A stretch of DNA of 64,000 nt from CAVOJV01 sp963696325 (GCA_963696325.1 CAVOJV010000058.1:23024-87023); one strand, 5' to 3'. Positions 27,560-36,906 are shown, counted from the stretch's first letter. The notes: generated from the letters alone by a model not told the origin. Numbers and translations are program-made.

Positions 27560-28837
27560 ATGTTGGACCCCAAACTGCTGAGAACCGAACTGGAGAAAAC
27601 TGCCCAAAAGCTGGCCCGCCGCGGCTACCACTTGGATAGCAATCGCATCAGCGAATTGGAAATCCTGCGAAAGGATCTGCAAGTGCGTACCCAAGATCTG
27701 CAAAATACGCGCAATAGCCGCTCCAAAACCATCGGCAGGACGAAAGCCAGCGGCCAAGATATTCAACCCTTACTGGATGAGATGGCCCATTTAGGAGATG
27801 ACCTCAAGGTAGTCGAGGAAAACCTGAATAGGGTCCAAGAACAGTTGCGGCAAATCCAGTTGGAGATCCCTAACATCCCGCATGAATCAACACCTGACGG
27901 CAATGCCGAGTCAGACAATGTCGAAATCCGCCGCTGGGGTAAGTCCCGCCACTTCGACTTTCAACCCAGGGATCATGTGGATCTGGGTGATCAGTTGCTA
28001 GATTTTGAAGCCGCGGTCAAGCTTACCGGTTCCCGCTTCGTGGTTATTGCTGGCCCACTGGCGCGCCTGCACCGGGCACTCATTCAATTCATGCTGGATC
28101 TGCATACCTCTGAGCACGGCTATCAAGAAATGTATGTGCCCTATTTGGTTAATGCCGACAGTCTCATGGGCACTGGCCAGTTACCGAAGTTCGAGGCAGA
28201 TTTATTCGGTCTGCGAGGGGAGTTCAACTACTACCTGATTCCCACAGCCGAAGTGCCCGTGACCAATCTGGTCCGGGATCTGATTCTAGAGGCTGATATG
28301 TTGCCTCGTAAGTATGTTGCACATACGCCCTGTTTTCGCAGCGAGGCCGGTTCCTACGGTAAGGATGTGCGGGGCATGATCCGCCAACACCAATTCGAGA
28401 AAGTGGAGATGGTGCAAATGGTACGTCCGCAGGATTCCTACACTGCCCTGGAAACACTGACTGGCCACGCCGAGACAGTGTTGCGGAAGCTAGAACTGCC
28501 CTATCGAGTGGTTGCTTTGTGCACCGGCGACATCGGGTTTTCCTCGGCCAAGACCTATGATCTGGAAGTGTGGCTGCCAGGGCAGCAAAAGTTCCGAGAA
28601 ATTTCTTCCTGCAGCAACTTCGAGGATTTCCAAGCCCGTCGACTTCAAGCTCGCTGGCGCAATCCTGAGACTGGCAAGCCGGAGTTACTGCATACCTTGA
28701 ATGGTTCTGGACTGGCCGTGGGTCGCACCCTCGTGGCGGTAATGGAAAATTACCAGGATAGCCAGGGACGTATCCAGGTTCCCGCTGTGTTGAAGCCTTA
28801 CATGGGCGGAGTAGAGATCATTGATTCAGCGGGCTGA
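27560..28837 (+). CDS. serS: Seryl-tRNA synthetase
   Basis: 425 residues, standard class II SerRS. The N-terminal coiled-coil arm (MLDPKLLRTELEKTAQKLAR to about residue 105) grips the tRNA-Ser variable arm. The catalytic core has motif 2 (TPCFRSEAGSYGKDVRGMIR then QHQFEKVEMVQMV), EISSCSNFEDFQARRLQARW, and motif 3 (LNGSGLAVGRTLVAVMENYQ). The ATG at 27560 begins the conserved MLDPK start. Confidence 0.97.
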   Translation: MLDPKLLRTELEKTAQKLARRGYHLDSNRISELEILRKDLQVRTQDLQNTRNSRSKTIGRTKASGQDIQPLLDEMAHLGDDLKVVEENLNRVQEQLRQIQLEIPNIPHESTPDGNAESDNVEIRRWGKSRHFDFQPRDHVDLGDQLLDFEAAVKLTGSRFVVIAGPLARLHRALIQFMLDLHTSEHGYQEMYVPYLVNADSLMGTGQLPKFEADLFGLRGEFNYYLIPTAEVPVTNLVRDLILEADMLPRKYVAHTPCFRSEAGSYGKDVRGMIRQHQFEKVEMVQMVRPQDSYTALETLTGHAETVLRKLELPYRVVALCTGDIGFSSAKTYDLEVWLPGQQKFREISSCSNFEDFQARRLQARWRNPETGKPELLHTLNGSGLAVGRTLVAVMENYQDSQGRIQVPAVLKPYMGGVEIIDSAG

Positions 28838-28973
28838 TTGCCTATGTAACCATATGCGGCAGCAGGGGGCTATCAGACTTGGTCCTGTGCACGAAGAACG
28901 CTCAACGTAACGGTAGCGATGTGCAGGTATTTGATCGGAAGATACAGATTAGCCAAGTTGGAGAGACAGTCTG

Positions 28974-29870
28974 TTAACGATATTGCGCTCGGTAACGGTA
29001 TATGCGCAGCGAGGGCAGAAATAACTCCTCCTCGATGCGAATATCGGACCGTTGCAGGCGTAAACTGCTCGCCGGTTCGAATTCTGCTGGCACGAATTCC
29101 GGCAACCGCTCCCCGCCGCGCAGTGGAACGAGAATGGGCAGGGGGGCCTGGAGCAACCGTCGCTCCAGCTGACCATAACTTCCCGTGTCCTCGAAGACTA
29201 TGTTAGCCCGCAAATGGGGGCAAACACTGCGTACCCTGGCCAGGGTCTCACTGTCTGAGATAACGGCCAAACGTTGCAATTCCAACTGCACTTGTGGGTT
29301 CTCGCTGCGCCTTTCCAGCAGACGCCGCGCCTCGGCGACACTGGTTCTTTGGATAGTCCGCCCTTGCTTTGACCAGGTAAACCCAACTTTGACCGGTCGC
29401 GCATCCAGGAGTGGCACATGCCGATAGGCTTGTTTCAGATTCAAGCGGGCGGCTCCCATGCGCTGCATGGCAGCCGCCACGTCTTCATTGCGCCGGTGCA
29501 GTTCCATCAACAGGGCGTTGCTATCCGATTTGCCCACGCCCTTTAGTGCCAAGATAGCCGCTTTAAAGTGGTCCTTGGCCGCGTTGCAGGCAACGGCTGC
29601 CACCATCGTTGCCGGGCTGGCGCCGACGATGCCTGGGCAGGTGAGAGTTTCCCGACCCTCCTGACCATTTTCATACCAAAGAGCATGGTAAAGGCGCACC
29701 GCCTTGACGCGCATATCCAACCCCTCTTGCAGCTCCTGCTCAGTGCGCAATACCCAGGCCGGCAGAGTCGAATCATGCCGTACAGCCGAGCAAAAATCCG
29801 TAATGCTTGCGAGCATCAGTTCAAAGCTCTCTAACAAATTAATGCGCAATACCGTAGTGTCATTGTTCAT
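28974..29870 (-). CDS. Tus-like replication terminus site-binding protein
   Basis: 298 residues, close to the 309 of Escherichia coli Tus. By eye it aligns with Tus along its length: ETLTCPGIVGASPATMVAA and KDHFKAAILALKG match the LPGVLCYQVD/KLKTTFEHI region, YRHVPLLDARPVKVGFTW followed by RTIQRTSVAEARRLLERR matches the HRHLPGLITL...[23 protein letters not shown] region, and the end EELFLPSLRIYRYR matches RLIIPRLHLYV. Tus binds Ter sites and blocks replication forks in one direction. Identity is low and DNA-contact residues cannot all be mapped, so activity is inference. The ATG at 29870 is used (a GTG at 29879 is possible). It lies downstream of cysB on the same strand with an A+T-rich 92-bp gap. 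Confidence 0.62.
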   Translation of the reverse strand: MNNDTTVLRINLLESFELMLASITDFCSAVRHDSTLPAWVLRTEQELQEGLDMRVKAVRLYHALWYENGQEGRETLTCPGIVGASPATMVAAVACNAAKDHFKAAILALKGVGKSDSNALLMELHRRNEDVAAAMQRMGAARLNLKQAYRHVPLLDARPVKVGFTWSKQGRTIQRTSVAEARRLLERRSENPQVQLELQRLAVISDSETLARVRSVCPHLRANIVFEDTGSYGQLERRLLQAPLPILVPLRGGERLPEFVPAEFEPASSLRLQRSDIRIEEELFLPSLRIYRYRAQYR

Positions 29871-29962
29871 AGCGCACACTTAGATTCACTCGGTATACAT
29901 AAATAATTTATATCATCATCTTTTTAAAATAAACTATAAAAAGACATACACAACTTAAACCA

Positions 29963-30937
29963 CTACTTCAGGGGCAACCGAAACTGTTTGAACAAAATGT
30001 CAACTTCTTCCTGTGTTTGAGCACCTTCCGCAGCCTGAACCATGTCTATGGTCAAATGCGGAGCAAACAATCTTATAAAATCATACATATAGCCTCTAAG
30101 AAAAGTTCCACGGCGAAAGCCAATCTTAGTGGTATTGAAACCAAACAGATAGCTGGCGTCCAAACACACGAGATCCTGATCAACGTCGCGATCATAAGCC
30201 ATTCGAGCAATAATCCCAATCCCAAGACCTAGCCTAATGTATGTTTTGATGACATCCGCATCAGTTGCTGTAAAAACTACCGTCGGTTTAACTTTAATCG
30301 TTCTAAACGCCTCATCCAACTGGGAACGACCAGTGAAACCAAATACATAAGTCACCAGTGGATAACGAGCGACATCCTGCAAAGTCAAGCGCTCCAACTG
30401 GATCAAGGAATGTTCCTGCGGAGTAAGGACGCAGTAGCACCATAAATAACAAGGCATCATCACCAGATCTTCAAAGAGTTCGATGGCCTCTGTAGCAATG
30501 GCGAAATCCACTTCGCCGGATAACACCAACTCGGCAATCTGGGCCGGTGAGCCTTGATGAATCTGCAGATTTACAACGGGGTAATGCTCCCGAAAAACCT
30601 TGATCACGCGGGGTAGGGCATAACGAGCCTGCGTGTGGGTTGTGGCAATGGATAAATTGCCGCTTTGATCATTACGAAATTCTTCCGCCAGCACCTGAAT
30701 ATTGCGGACCTCCCGCAAAATGCCTTCGGCCTTTTCGATAACTTGCCGGCCGACGAGGGTAACGTGGGTCAAATGCTTACCATTGCGCCTGAACAATTCG
30801 ACCCCAAGCTCATCTTCCAGCAGGCGAATCTGTTTACTGACCCCAGGTTGAGAGGTATACAGTGTTTCAGCTGCCGCGGAAATATTCAGGTTATTCTTAG
30901 CAATCGCCGTAAGATAACGTAGTTGCTGAAGTTTCAC
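29963..30937 (-). CDS. cysB: LysR-type transcriptional regulator CysB
   Basis: 324 residues, the CysB length. N-terminal winged helix-turn-helix MKLQQLRYLTAIAKNNLNIS, AAAETLYTSQPGVSKQIRLL; effector domain with TTHTQARYALPRVIKVFREH, LQIHQGSPAQIAELVLSGEV, VDFAIATEAIELFEDLVMMP, and VFTATDADVIKTYIRLGLGI. It activates sulfate-assimilation genes with N-acetylserine as co-inducer in enterics. The divergent neighbour is a CysG-like gene, consistent with control of sulfur/siroheme functions. The 127-bp divergent region is A+T-rich and probably contains its operator. Confidence 0.93.
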   Translation of the reverse strand: MKLQQLRYLTAIAKNNLNISAAAETLYTSQPGVSKQIRLLEDELGVELFRRNGKHLTHVTLVGRQVIEKAEGILREVRNIQVLAEEFRNDQSGNLSIATTHTQARYALPRVIKVFREHYPVVNLQIHQGSPAQIAELVLSGEVDFAIATEAIELFEDLVMMPCYLWCYCVLTPQEHSLIQLERLTLQDVARYPLVTYVFGFTGRSQLDEAFRTIKVKPTVVFTATDADVIKTYIRLGLGIGIIARMAYDRDVDQDLVCLDASYLFGFNTTKIGFRRGTFLRGYMYDFIRLFAPHLTIDMVQAAEGAQTQEEVDILFKQFRLPLK

Positions 30938-31064
30938 ACAGTTTTCCCAATACTTTTGATGCGTTATTCATATTATAACTATCATTGAATATTCATTTTA
31001 ATTATCTTTAGCCCCTTGCTAATGATATTTTTTCGCCGGTAAACGTTGAAAAAGGCTATTTATT

Positions 31065-32246
31065 ATGGCTTATGTCTCAGTTTTCCTAAACCTCGACAAC
31101 CATGCCTGTTTGGTTGTTGGCGGCAGCGATACTGCTGCCAGTGCAATCGAGCGATTATTGCAAGCCGGCGCGCAAATTACGGTGGTAGCAGCCGAACTCG
31201 ATGACGCCCTGCGCCAACATGTCGAACAAGGCCGCCTACGCCATCGAACCGGCCGCTTCGAGCCAGAGCTGTTGAGCGAGCAGAGCCTGGTAATCGCCGC
31301 CACTACCGATCCTGCCCATAACCGCTGGGTGGCTGAACACGCCAGGCGACGCAATATCCTGGTCAGTGTCCTGGATAACCCCGAACTGGGCAACGTGGTC
31401 TTGCCCAACGAGAAAGAAAATTATCAGCCCAACTCATCTGGAGCCAGGCCGAGGCAACCGAAGCCAGGCCAAGTATACCTGGTGGGCGCAGGCCCCGGCG
31501 ATGCCGACCTGTTGACCCTGCGAGCGCTGCACTTGTTACAACAGGCCGATACAGTGCTGTACGACAGACTTATTTCTCCAGCAGTTCTGGAGTTAATAAA
31601 CCCCGCCGCAGAACGCATCTATGTGGGTAAGGCACGTGGCCACCATTCCTTGCCACAAGCAGAGATCAACGCGCTCCTTATCCGGTTGGCCAGAGAGGGC
31701 AGGCGGGTGTGCCGGCTCAAGGGTGGCGACCCATTTATTTTCGGCCGTGGTGGCGAAGAACTGGAAGCGCTAGCGGAGCAGGGCATTACCTTCGAGGTTG
31801 TGCCCGGCGTCACTGCCGCCTCCGGCTGCGCCGCTTACGGTGGTATCCCGCTAACCCACAGGGACTACGCGCAGAGCTGTACTTTTGTGACTGGCCATCC
31901 CAAGTCCGGGGATATTGAATTAGATTGGGAACGATTCGCCCGCCCAGACCAGACAATAGTATTCTACATGGGCCTTCATGCTTTACCTGTGCTGACTCGA
32001 AAGCTGTGTGAACACGGCGCCCCGGAGGATCTGCCGGCCGCCCTGGTGGAAAAGGGCACTACCAAGGAACAGCGAGTTTTCACTGGAACATTGGCCAATC
32101 TGGCACAATTAGCTAAACACCACCAGGTTAAGGCTCCGGCCTTGATTATTATAGGAAAGGTAGTGACGTTGCGGCGACGTCTTGCCTGGTTTGAAGCTCG
32201 CGCAGCCGCCGGAACCCCTGCTTTAACGCTCCGTCAGGCAGGATAA
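31065..32246 (+). CDS. CysG paralogue: degenerate dehydrogenase part fused to uroporphyrinogen-III C-methyltransferase
   Basis: 393 residues against 471 for the complete CysG at 2185-3600. The methyltransferase half is intact (YLVGAGPGDADLLTLRALHL, GDPFIFGRGGEELEALAEQG, PGVTAASGCAAYGGIPLTHR). The N-terminal half keeps the Rossmann start but its motif is VVGGSDTAASAIERLL instead of GGGGVAARKVDLLL. Directly after VSVLDNPELGNVVLPN the whole dimerisation region of about 85 residues is missing. I infer that it works mainly as a SAM methyltransferase making precorrin-2 and that dehydrogenase/chelatase activity is lost or reduced. AAAAGG about 10 nt before the ATG supports the start. It is divergent from cysB, suggesting sulfur-responsive control. 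Confidence 0.85.
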   Translation: MAYVSVFLNLDNHACLVVGGSDTAASAIERLLQAGAQITVVAAELDDALRQHVEQGRLRHRTGRFEPELLSEQSLVIAATTDPAHNRWVAEHARRRNILVSVLDNPELGNVVLPNEKENYQPNSSGARPRQPKPGQVYLVGAGPGDADLLTLRALHLLQQADTVLYDRLISPAVLELINPAAERIYVGKARGHHSLPQAEINALLIRLAREGRRVCRLKGGDPFIFGRGGEELEALAEQGITFEVVPGVTAASGCAAYGGIPLTHRDYAQSCTFVTGHPKSGDIELDWERFARPDQTIVFYMGLHALPVLTRKLCEHGAPEDLPAALVEKGTTKEQRVFTGTLANLAQLAKHHQVKAPALIIIGKVVTLRRRLAWFEARAAAGTPALTLRQAG

Positions 32247-32311
32247 GATATAATGCAGTGTCGGGGCTTACCGCTAAAGTCTAGATTGTGCCCCGGAGCA
32301 GTTCGGCAAAC

Positions 32312-33889
32312 TTAGCTACTATAGCCAGCCATGCCCATCGCCTGAGTTATTGACCCACCCGCACGAGAGAGGCCTGACGGTATGGCCGTAACGCCGTTTG
32401 GTTCCTTATGAATGCGCTGATCGAATGCCAGAGAATGGTAAACCTCGAGGTAGCGGGCGGCGCTCGCTGTCCAGCTAAAATCCTTCTGCATCCCGTTGTT
32501 CAGTACCTTTTGCCAGTGCTGGGGGTCTCCATAAACCAGCAGCGCGCGAAGTAGACAAGCCAGCAATTCGGTTTCATTGGCGCCCTGGAATACAAAGCCG
32601 GTCGCGGTCCCATCCGCCAGACTACGGGGGGTGGTATCGACCACAGAATCAGCCAAGCCGCCAGTATGGCGCACGACGGGGACGGTACGATAACGCATGC
32701 TGTACATCTGGCCAAGACCGCATGGCTCAAATCGCGAGGGCATCATGAATATATCCGCCCCGGCCTTGATGAGATGGGACAGGGCCTTTTCATAACCGGC
32801 GGTGAAGCTCACCCTGCGAGGGTGCCGCCGCGCAAGTTGACGAAATTGCAATTCGTAGTTCTTGTCGCCGCCGCCCAGCACCACCAACTGCACTGGCTGT
32901 TCCAACAATTGCTCAGAAATTCCCAAGAGCAGATCCACGCCTTTTTGATAGGTTAGCCGGGTTACCATCGCTAGCAGAGGAACCTCCGGAGCCGCCTCCA
33001 AGCCAAGGCGTTCCTGCAGAATCTGTTTGTTGACGGCCTTGCCGACAAACTTCTTGGGACCAAAATGGGCTGGCAGATAAGAATCAGTTTGTGGGTCCCA
33101 CTGGGTGGTATCGATACCATTCAATATACCCGTCATTACTGTTTGCCGTGCCGCTAACAGACCTTGCATGCCGAAACCAAATTCAGGGGTCTGGATTTCC
33201 CGCGCATACGTTGGACTAACGGTAGTGATATGGTCCGCGTAATAAAGGCCTGCCTTGAGAAAGGACATTTGCCCGAAAAATTCCACGCCATGCAGACTGA
33301 AGCTGGCCCAGGGTAGGCCCAAGGCGGGTACCAAATCCGGCGGGAAGTTACCCTGAAAGGCAAGATTATGGATGCTGATGAGCGACTGGGCAGTGGCGCC
33401 AGGATCATAGGCAAGATAGGCGGGCGCAAGGCCAGTGTGCCAATCATTGCAATGCAGAATGTCGGCGCTCCAGCCGGCCAGACCAGCGCCGGCGCCAAAC
33501 AGGGCGGCGACTTTCGAAAGCACGCCGAAGCGAACCGGGTTATCCCACCAGTCGTTGCCATCGGGATCAGCGTATGGTCCACCCTCACGGTCATAGAGAG
33601 GAGGGCAGTCGATGGCGTATACCGGAACGGCATCCTGACCTGGCAGGGTGCCCTGGAAAATCCGCACCGCGCTGGTGCCGGGGATCACCGCAAAATACTC
33701 GCTTACCGGGGTACCGTTTATTTTGTTAATAATGCCAGGATAAGCCGGGATAAGAGTACGTATATCCACACCCAGTTTGTGCAAGGCCGGGGGCAAGGCG
33801 CCACTGACGTCACCCAGGCCTCCTGTATTCACCAAAGGGTGGGCTTCAGCGGCCACATAAAGTACGCGAAGGTTATTGGAACGCATCAT
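32312..33889 (-). CDS. glgA: Glycogen synthase GlgA (GT5)
   Basis: 525 residues. Extends alpha-1,4-glucan from ADP-glucose. GT5 features: LRVLYVAAEAHPLV at the start, VYAIDCPPLYDREGGPY, HCNDWHTGLAPAYL, ITTVSPTYAREIQTPEFGFG, GILNGIDTTQWDP, LAMVTRLTYQKGVDLLL, and the acceptor/donor loop MMPSRFEPCGLGQMYSMRY. The glycine-rich nucleotide loop, normally K-T-G-G-L, reads N-T-G-G-L here (Asn21, codon AAT at 33827-33829). That lysine contacts ADP-glucose in characterised enzymes, so this copy may be altered or the base may be an error. It is divergent from glgC. Confidence 0.92.
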   Translation of the reverse strand: MMRSNNLRVLYVAAEAHPLVNTGGLGDVSGALPPALHKLGVDIRTLIPAYPGIINKINGTPVSEYFAVIPGTSAVRIFQGTLPGQDAVPVYAIDCPPLYDREGGPYADPDGNDWWDNPVRFGVLSKVAALFGAGAGLAGWSADILHCNDWHTGLAPAYLAYDPGATAQSLISIHNLAFQGNFPPDLVPALGLPWASFSLHGVEFFGQMSFLKAGLYYADHITTVSPTYAREIQTPEFGFGMQGLLAARQTVMTGILNGIDTTQWDPQTDSYLPAHFGPKKFVGKAVNKQILQERLGLEAAPEVPLLAMVTRLTYQKGVDLLLGISEQLLEQPVQLVVLGGGDKNYELQFRQLARRHPRRVSFTAGYEKALSHLIKAGADIFMMPSRFEPCGLGQMYSMRYRTVPVVRHTGGLADSVVDTTPRSLADGTATGFVFQGANETELLACLLRALLVYGDPQHWQKVLNNGMQKDFSWTASAARYLEVYHSLAFDQRIHKEPNGVTAIPSGLSRAGGSITQAMGMAGYSS

Positions 33890-34122
33890 GGTTTACAGTC
33901 AAGCTCGTGCTAGCCAAATAGCATAGGAAATAGTGGTTATTTTTGATGCTATAGTTGATGTTGTTCATGGTTTGGGTTGGTGTATGTTTCATTATTGAAA
34001 TGTGCTCACTATAAAAGACTGAATAGCAGATGGGTAGCGATACTGTCGGTCGAACCGTTTACACCCAACCGGAGGTGGCGCTTCTATTTGTTTCAGCATA
34101 AGGTTTTTGCGCCAAAGAACTG

Positions 34123-35391
34123 ATGAATGCCAATAAGACACCCCGTTTTGTAAGCCGATTGACCCGCGACACATTGGCTCTGATTCTGGCGGGTGGGCGT
34201 GGAAGCCGACTCCAGCAACTTACTCTTTGGCGCGCGAAACCTGCTACTCCCTTTGGTGGTAAATTTCGCATTATCGATTTTCCACTCTCCAACTGCGTTA
34301 ATTCCGGGATTCGCCGAATGTCAGTGCTAACCCAGTACAAGGCGCACTCCTTGATTCTGCATATCCAGAAAGGATGGGGGTTTCTGCGTGGGGAATTTGG
34401 TGAATTCGTCGAACTCTGGCCAGCCCAGCAGCGACTCAAATCATTATGGTATCAGGGCACCGCCGACGCGGTTTACCAAAATTTAGACATTATTCGCAAC
34501 CACAATCCGAAATATATACTTATTCTGGCCGGCGACCATATCTATAAAATGGATTATGGAACTATGGTCGCTTACCATGTGGAACATCAGGCTGACCTGA
34601 CCATAGGATGCATCGAGGTCTCTCGGGAACGGGCGCGTGAGTTCGGGGTAATTGCCGCGGATAGCAATCATCGGGTAGTCGGCTTTACCGAAAAGCCTGA
34701 CAATCCAGCACCCCTACCGGGTAGAGAAGACATGACCCTGGCTTCCATGGGTATTTACGTCTTCAATACCCAGTTTCTTTACGAGCAGCTCATCAAGGAT
34801 GCTGACAGTCCCGGTTCAAACCATGATTTTGGCAAGGATATCATCCCATCGGCGATCAAGCGCTATCGAGTGGTTGCCTATCCCTTCCGGGATGTACAGA
34901 CAAAAGCACAAATGTACTGGCGCGACGTAGGTACCGTTGATGCTTTTTGGGAGGCCAATAGGGAGCTTGTTGGCGTCGATCCGGAACTCGATCTATACGA
35001 TGAAACCTGGCCCATCTGGACCTACCAAGAGCAATTACCACCTGCCAAGTTTGTGTTCGATGATACAAACCGCCGTGGCATGGCAGTAGATTCCATGGTT
35101 TCCGGAGGGTGTATCATCTCCGGCGGGCATGTGTCGCGATCGCTGCTGTTCTCCAACGTCAAGGTCCACTCCTATGCGAGCATCGAGGATACGGTGGTGT
35201 TACCTGGCGTCGAGATCGGCCGACATTGCCGGCTCAAAAAGGTAATTGTCGACGAGGGTTGCGTTCTTCCCCCAGGAACCGTTATCGGCGAAAATCCCGA
35301 GGAGGATGGTAAACGGTTTTATATATCCGACGGTGGCGTAACACTGGTAACTCCCGAGATGCTCGGACAGCAACTGCATTACGTTCGTTAA
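34123..35391 (+). CDS. glgC: Glucose-1-phosphate adenylyltransferase
   Basis: 422 residues. Makes ADP-glucose from ATP and glucose-1-phosphate, the committed step of glycogen synthesis. N-terminal nucleotidyltransferase: TLALILAGGRGSRLQQLTLW, RAKPATPFGGKFRIIDFPLS, WYQGTADAVYQNLDIIRNHN, ILAGDHIYKMDYGTMVAYHV, EFGVIAADSNHRVVGFTEKP. C-terminal left-handed beta-helix with regulatory function: MVSGGCIISGGHVSRSLLFS. It is transcribed divergently from glgA across 233 bp and converges with the GlgM-like gene. Confidence 0.95.
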   Translation: MNANKTPRFVSRLTRDTLALILAGGRGSRLQQLTLWRAKPATPFGGKFRIIDFPLSNCVNSGIRRMSVLTQYKAHSLILHIQKGWGFLRGEFGEFVELWPAQQRLKSLWYQGTADAVYQNLDIIRNHNPKYILILAGDHIYKMDYGTMVAYHVEHQADLTIGCIEVSRERAREFGVIAADSNHRVVGFTEKPDNPAPLPGREDMTLASMGIYVFNTQFLYEQLIKDADSPGSNHDFGKDIIPSAIKRYRVVAYPFRDVQTKAQMYWRDVGTVDAFWEANRELVGVDPELDLYDETWPIWTYQEQLPPAKFVFDDTNRRGMAVDSMVSGGCIISGGHVSRSLLFSNVKVHSYASIEDTVVLPGVEIGRHCRLKKVIVDEGCVLPPGTVIGENPEEDGKRFYISDGGVTLVTPEMLGQQLHYVR

Positions 35392-35416
35392 TACCGCGTA
35401 ACACGTTAACCCTCTT

Positions 35417-36634
35417 TCATTTAAGTAAACATTTATAAAAGTCCAGCGTTTTTTTGGCAATACTGGACCAGCTGAAGTGTTGCTCCACACGTTGCCTGGA
35501 TTTCCTTGCCATGGCCTCAGCCTTGTCAGGATTAGCTAATAGGTTATTTATAGCAGTCGCCAAATCATGAGAAAACCGCTCTGGATCGCGCGGTTCGAAA
35601 TCGGCCGAGCTTACCGGTTCAAATGAGATTAACAAACCGGTTTCATTATGAACAACCACCTCTGGTATTCCTCCAGTCGCCGAGGCAACTACCGGTGTTC
35701 CACATGCCATGGCTTCGAGGTTGATTATACCGAATGGTTCATAGACTGAAGGGCAAATAAACAAAGAGGCATGGCTATATAGTGCAACAAGATCTTTTTT
35801 GGGAATAATACGTGATATCCAAATAATATCATTATGACTTTTTATCTGCGCTTCCTCAACCCTGCTAGCCATTTCCCGACCAACCTCTTCGGTGTCAGGG
35901 GCACCGGCGCACAATACGATCTGAATATTCTTGGAAATGTGTTGTATCGCGTTAACCAGATGGATAATTCCTTTTTGCCTGGTAATACGGCCCACAAAAA
36001 GCACAAATGGTTTGTCAGGATTAATTTGATAGGATGCCAAGACTTCAGGATTAGGGGAGTAGCGGAACTCATTTAGATCAATTCCGTTGTAGATGACGCC
36101 AATCTTTTCAAAGGGAACGCCATAAAGATCATGTACATCCCTGCGCATCGATTCAGACACCGCAATGATGCCATCGGCATTTTCATAGGCTGTTTTTTCT
36201 ACCCAGGAACTGGCTTGGTAAGCGGTTCCTAGCTGTTCCACTTTCCAGGGGCGATGGGGTTCAAGGGAATGAGTCGTTAGTACCAGCCGAGCTTTCACCA
36301 GTTGTTTCAACAGGCATCCCGCCAAGTGGGAATACCAGGTGTGGCAGTGGACAATGTCGGCCTCCGCTACCGATCCTGCCATGACAATATTGCGCGACAG
36401 GGTATCCATGAATTTGCGATGGCGGGGGTCCTGATAAGGCAGGGCAATACCGGGATCAATACCTTCCACCGTCAGATTGTCAGCATTTTCCTTCTGATTG
36501 CCAAAGCAGAGGACTTCCACAGAATGTTTTTTGCCCTCCAGATTCGCCAGTTCTCGGGTTAGGTACTCGACATGAACTCCCGCACCTCCGTAAACATAGG
36601 GGGGATATTCATTGGTTAATATGACAATTTTCAT
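35417..36634 (-). CDS. GT4 glycosyltransferase, GlgM-like (actinobacterial-type glycogen synthase family)
   Basis: 405 residues. Start MKIVILTNEYPPYVYGGAGV, then VHCHTWYSHLAGCLLKQLVK, LTTHSLEPHRPWKVEQLGTA, YQASSWVEKTAYENADGIIA, VGRITRQKGIIHLVNAI, and the GT4 nucleotide-sugar motif VYEPFGIINLEAMACGTPVV. The SLEPHRPWKxEQLG and YxxSSWVEKTA pattern is that of the family annotated as Corynebacterium-type GlgA, which in mycobacteria is GlgM (alpha-maltose-1-phosphate synthase). No glgE is in the window, so the product here is not settled. AGGAAG lies 7 nt before the ATG. Its base composition is visibly more A+T-rich than the genes before 30 kb. Confidence 0.82.
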   Translation of the reverse strand: MKIVILTNEYPPYVYGGAGVHVEYLTRELANLEGKKHSVEVLCFGNQKENADNLTVEGIDPGIALPYQDPRHRKFMDTLSRNIVMAGSVAEADIVHCHTWYSHLAGCLLKQLVKARLVLTTHSLEPHRPWKVEQLGTAYQASSWVEKTAYENADGIIAVSESMRRDVHDLYGVPFEKIGVIYNGIDLNEFRYSPNPEVLASYQINPDKPFVLFVGRITRQKGIIHLVNAIQHISKNIQIVLCAGAPDTEEVGREMASRVEEAQIKSHNDIIWISRIIPKKDLVALYSHASLFICPSVYEPFGIINLEAMACGTPVVASATGGIPEVVVHNETGLLISFEPVSSADFEPRDPERFSHDLATAINNLLANPDKAEAMARKSRQRVEQHFSWSSIAKKTLDFYKCLLK

Positions 36635-36906
36635 TATTTTCTTCCTAGGTCTGATAATGCTCTGGCGAGTTGATGCAGCGGAGCAAGATGTTCCTGGGCC
36701 ATGTTTTAGAAATCAGTTCCAGGCATCGGCGAAGATTGTATGAGGCTAGCGGGTTGGCTGCAATCGGTTGGCGTTTAAGAAAGCTACTCACTGTCACCGT
36801 ATTCATTTGAGATAAACGGTTAAAATCTTTTTATATCAGGATATTAAATATATTATTTAACATAATATACATTATACGAAATTATGAAAAGCTGCCTGAT
36901 GACCGG

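Noticed and set aside
32263..32300. CGGGGC/GCCCCG pair between the CysG paralogue and glgA as a terminator
   Set aside because: Six-base stem with a loop of more than 20 nt and no T-run.
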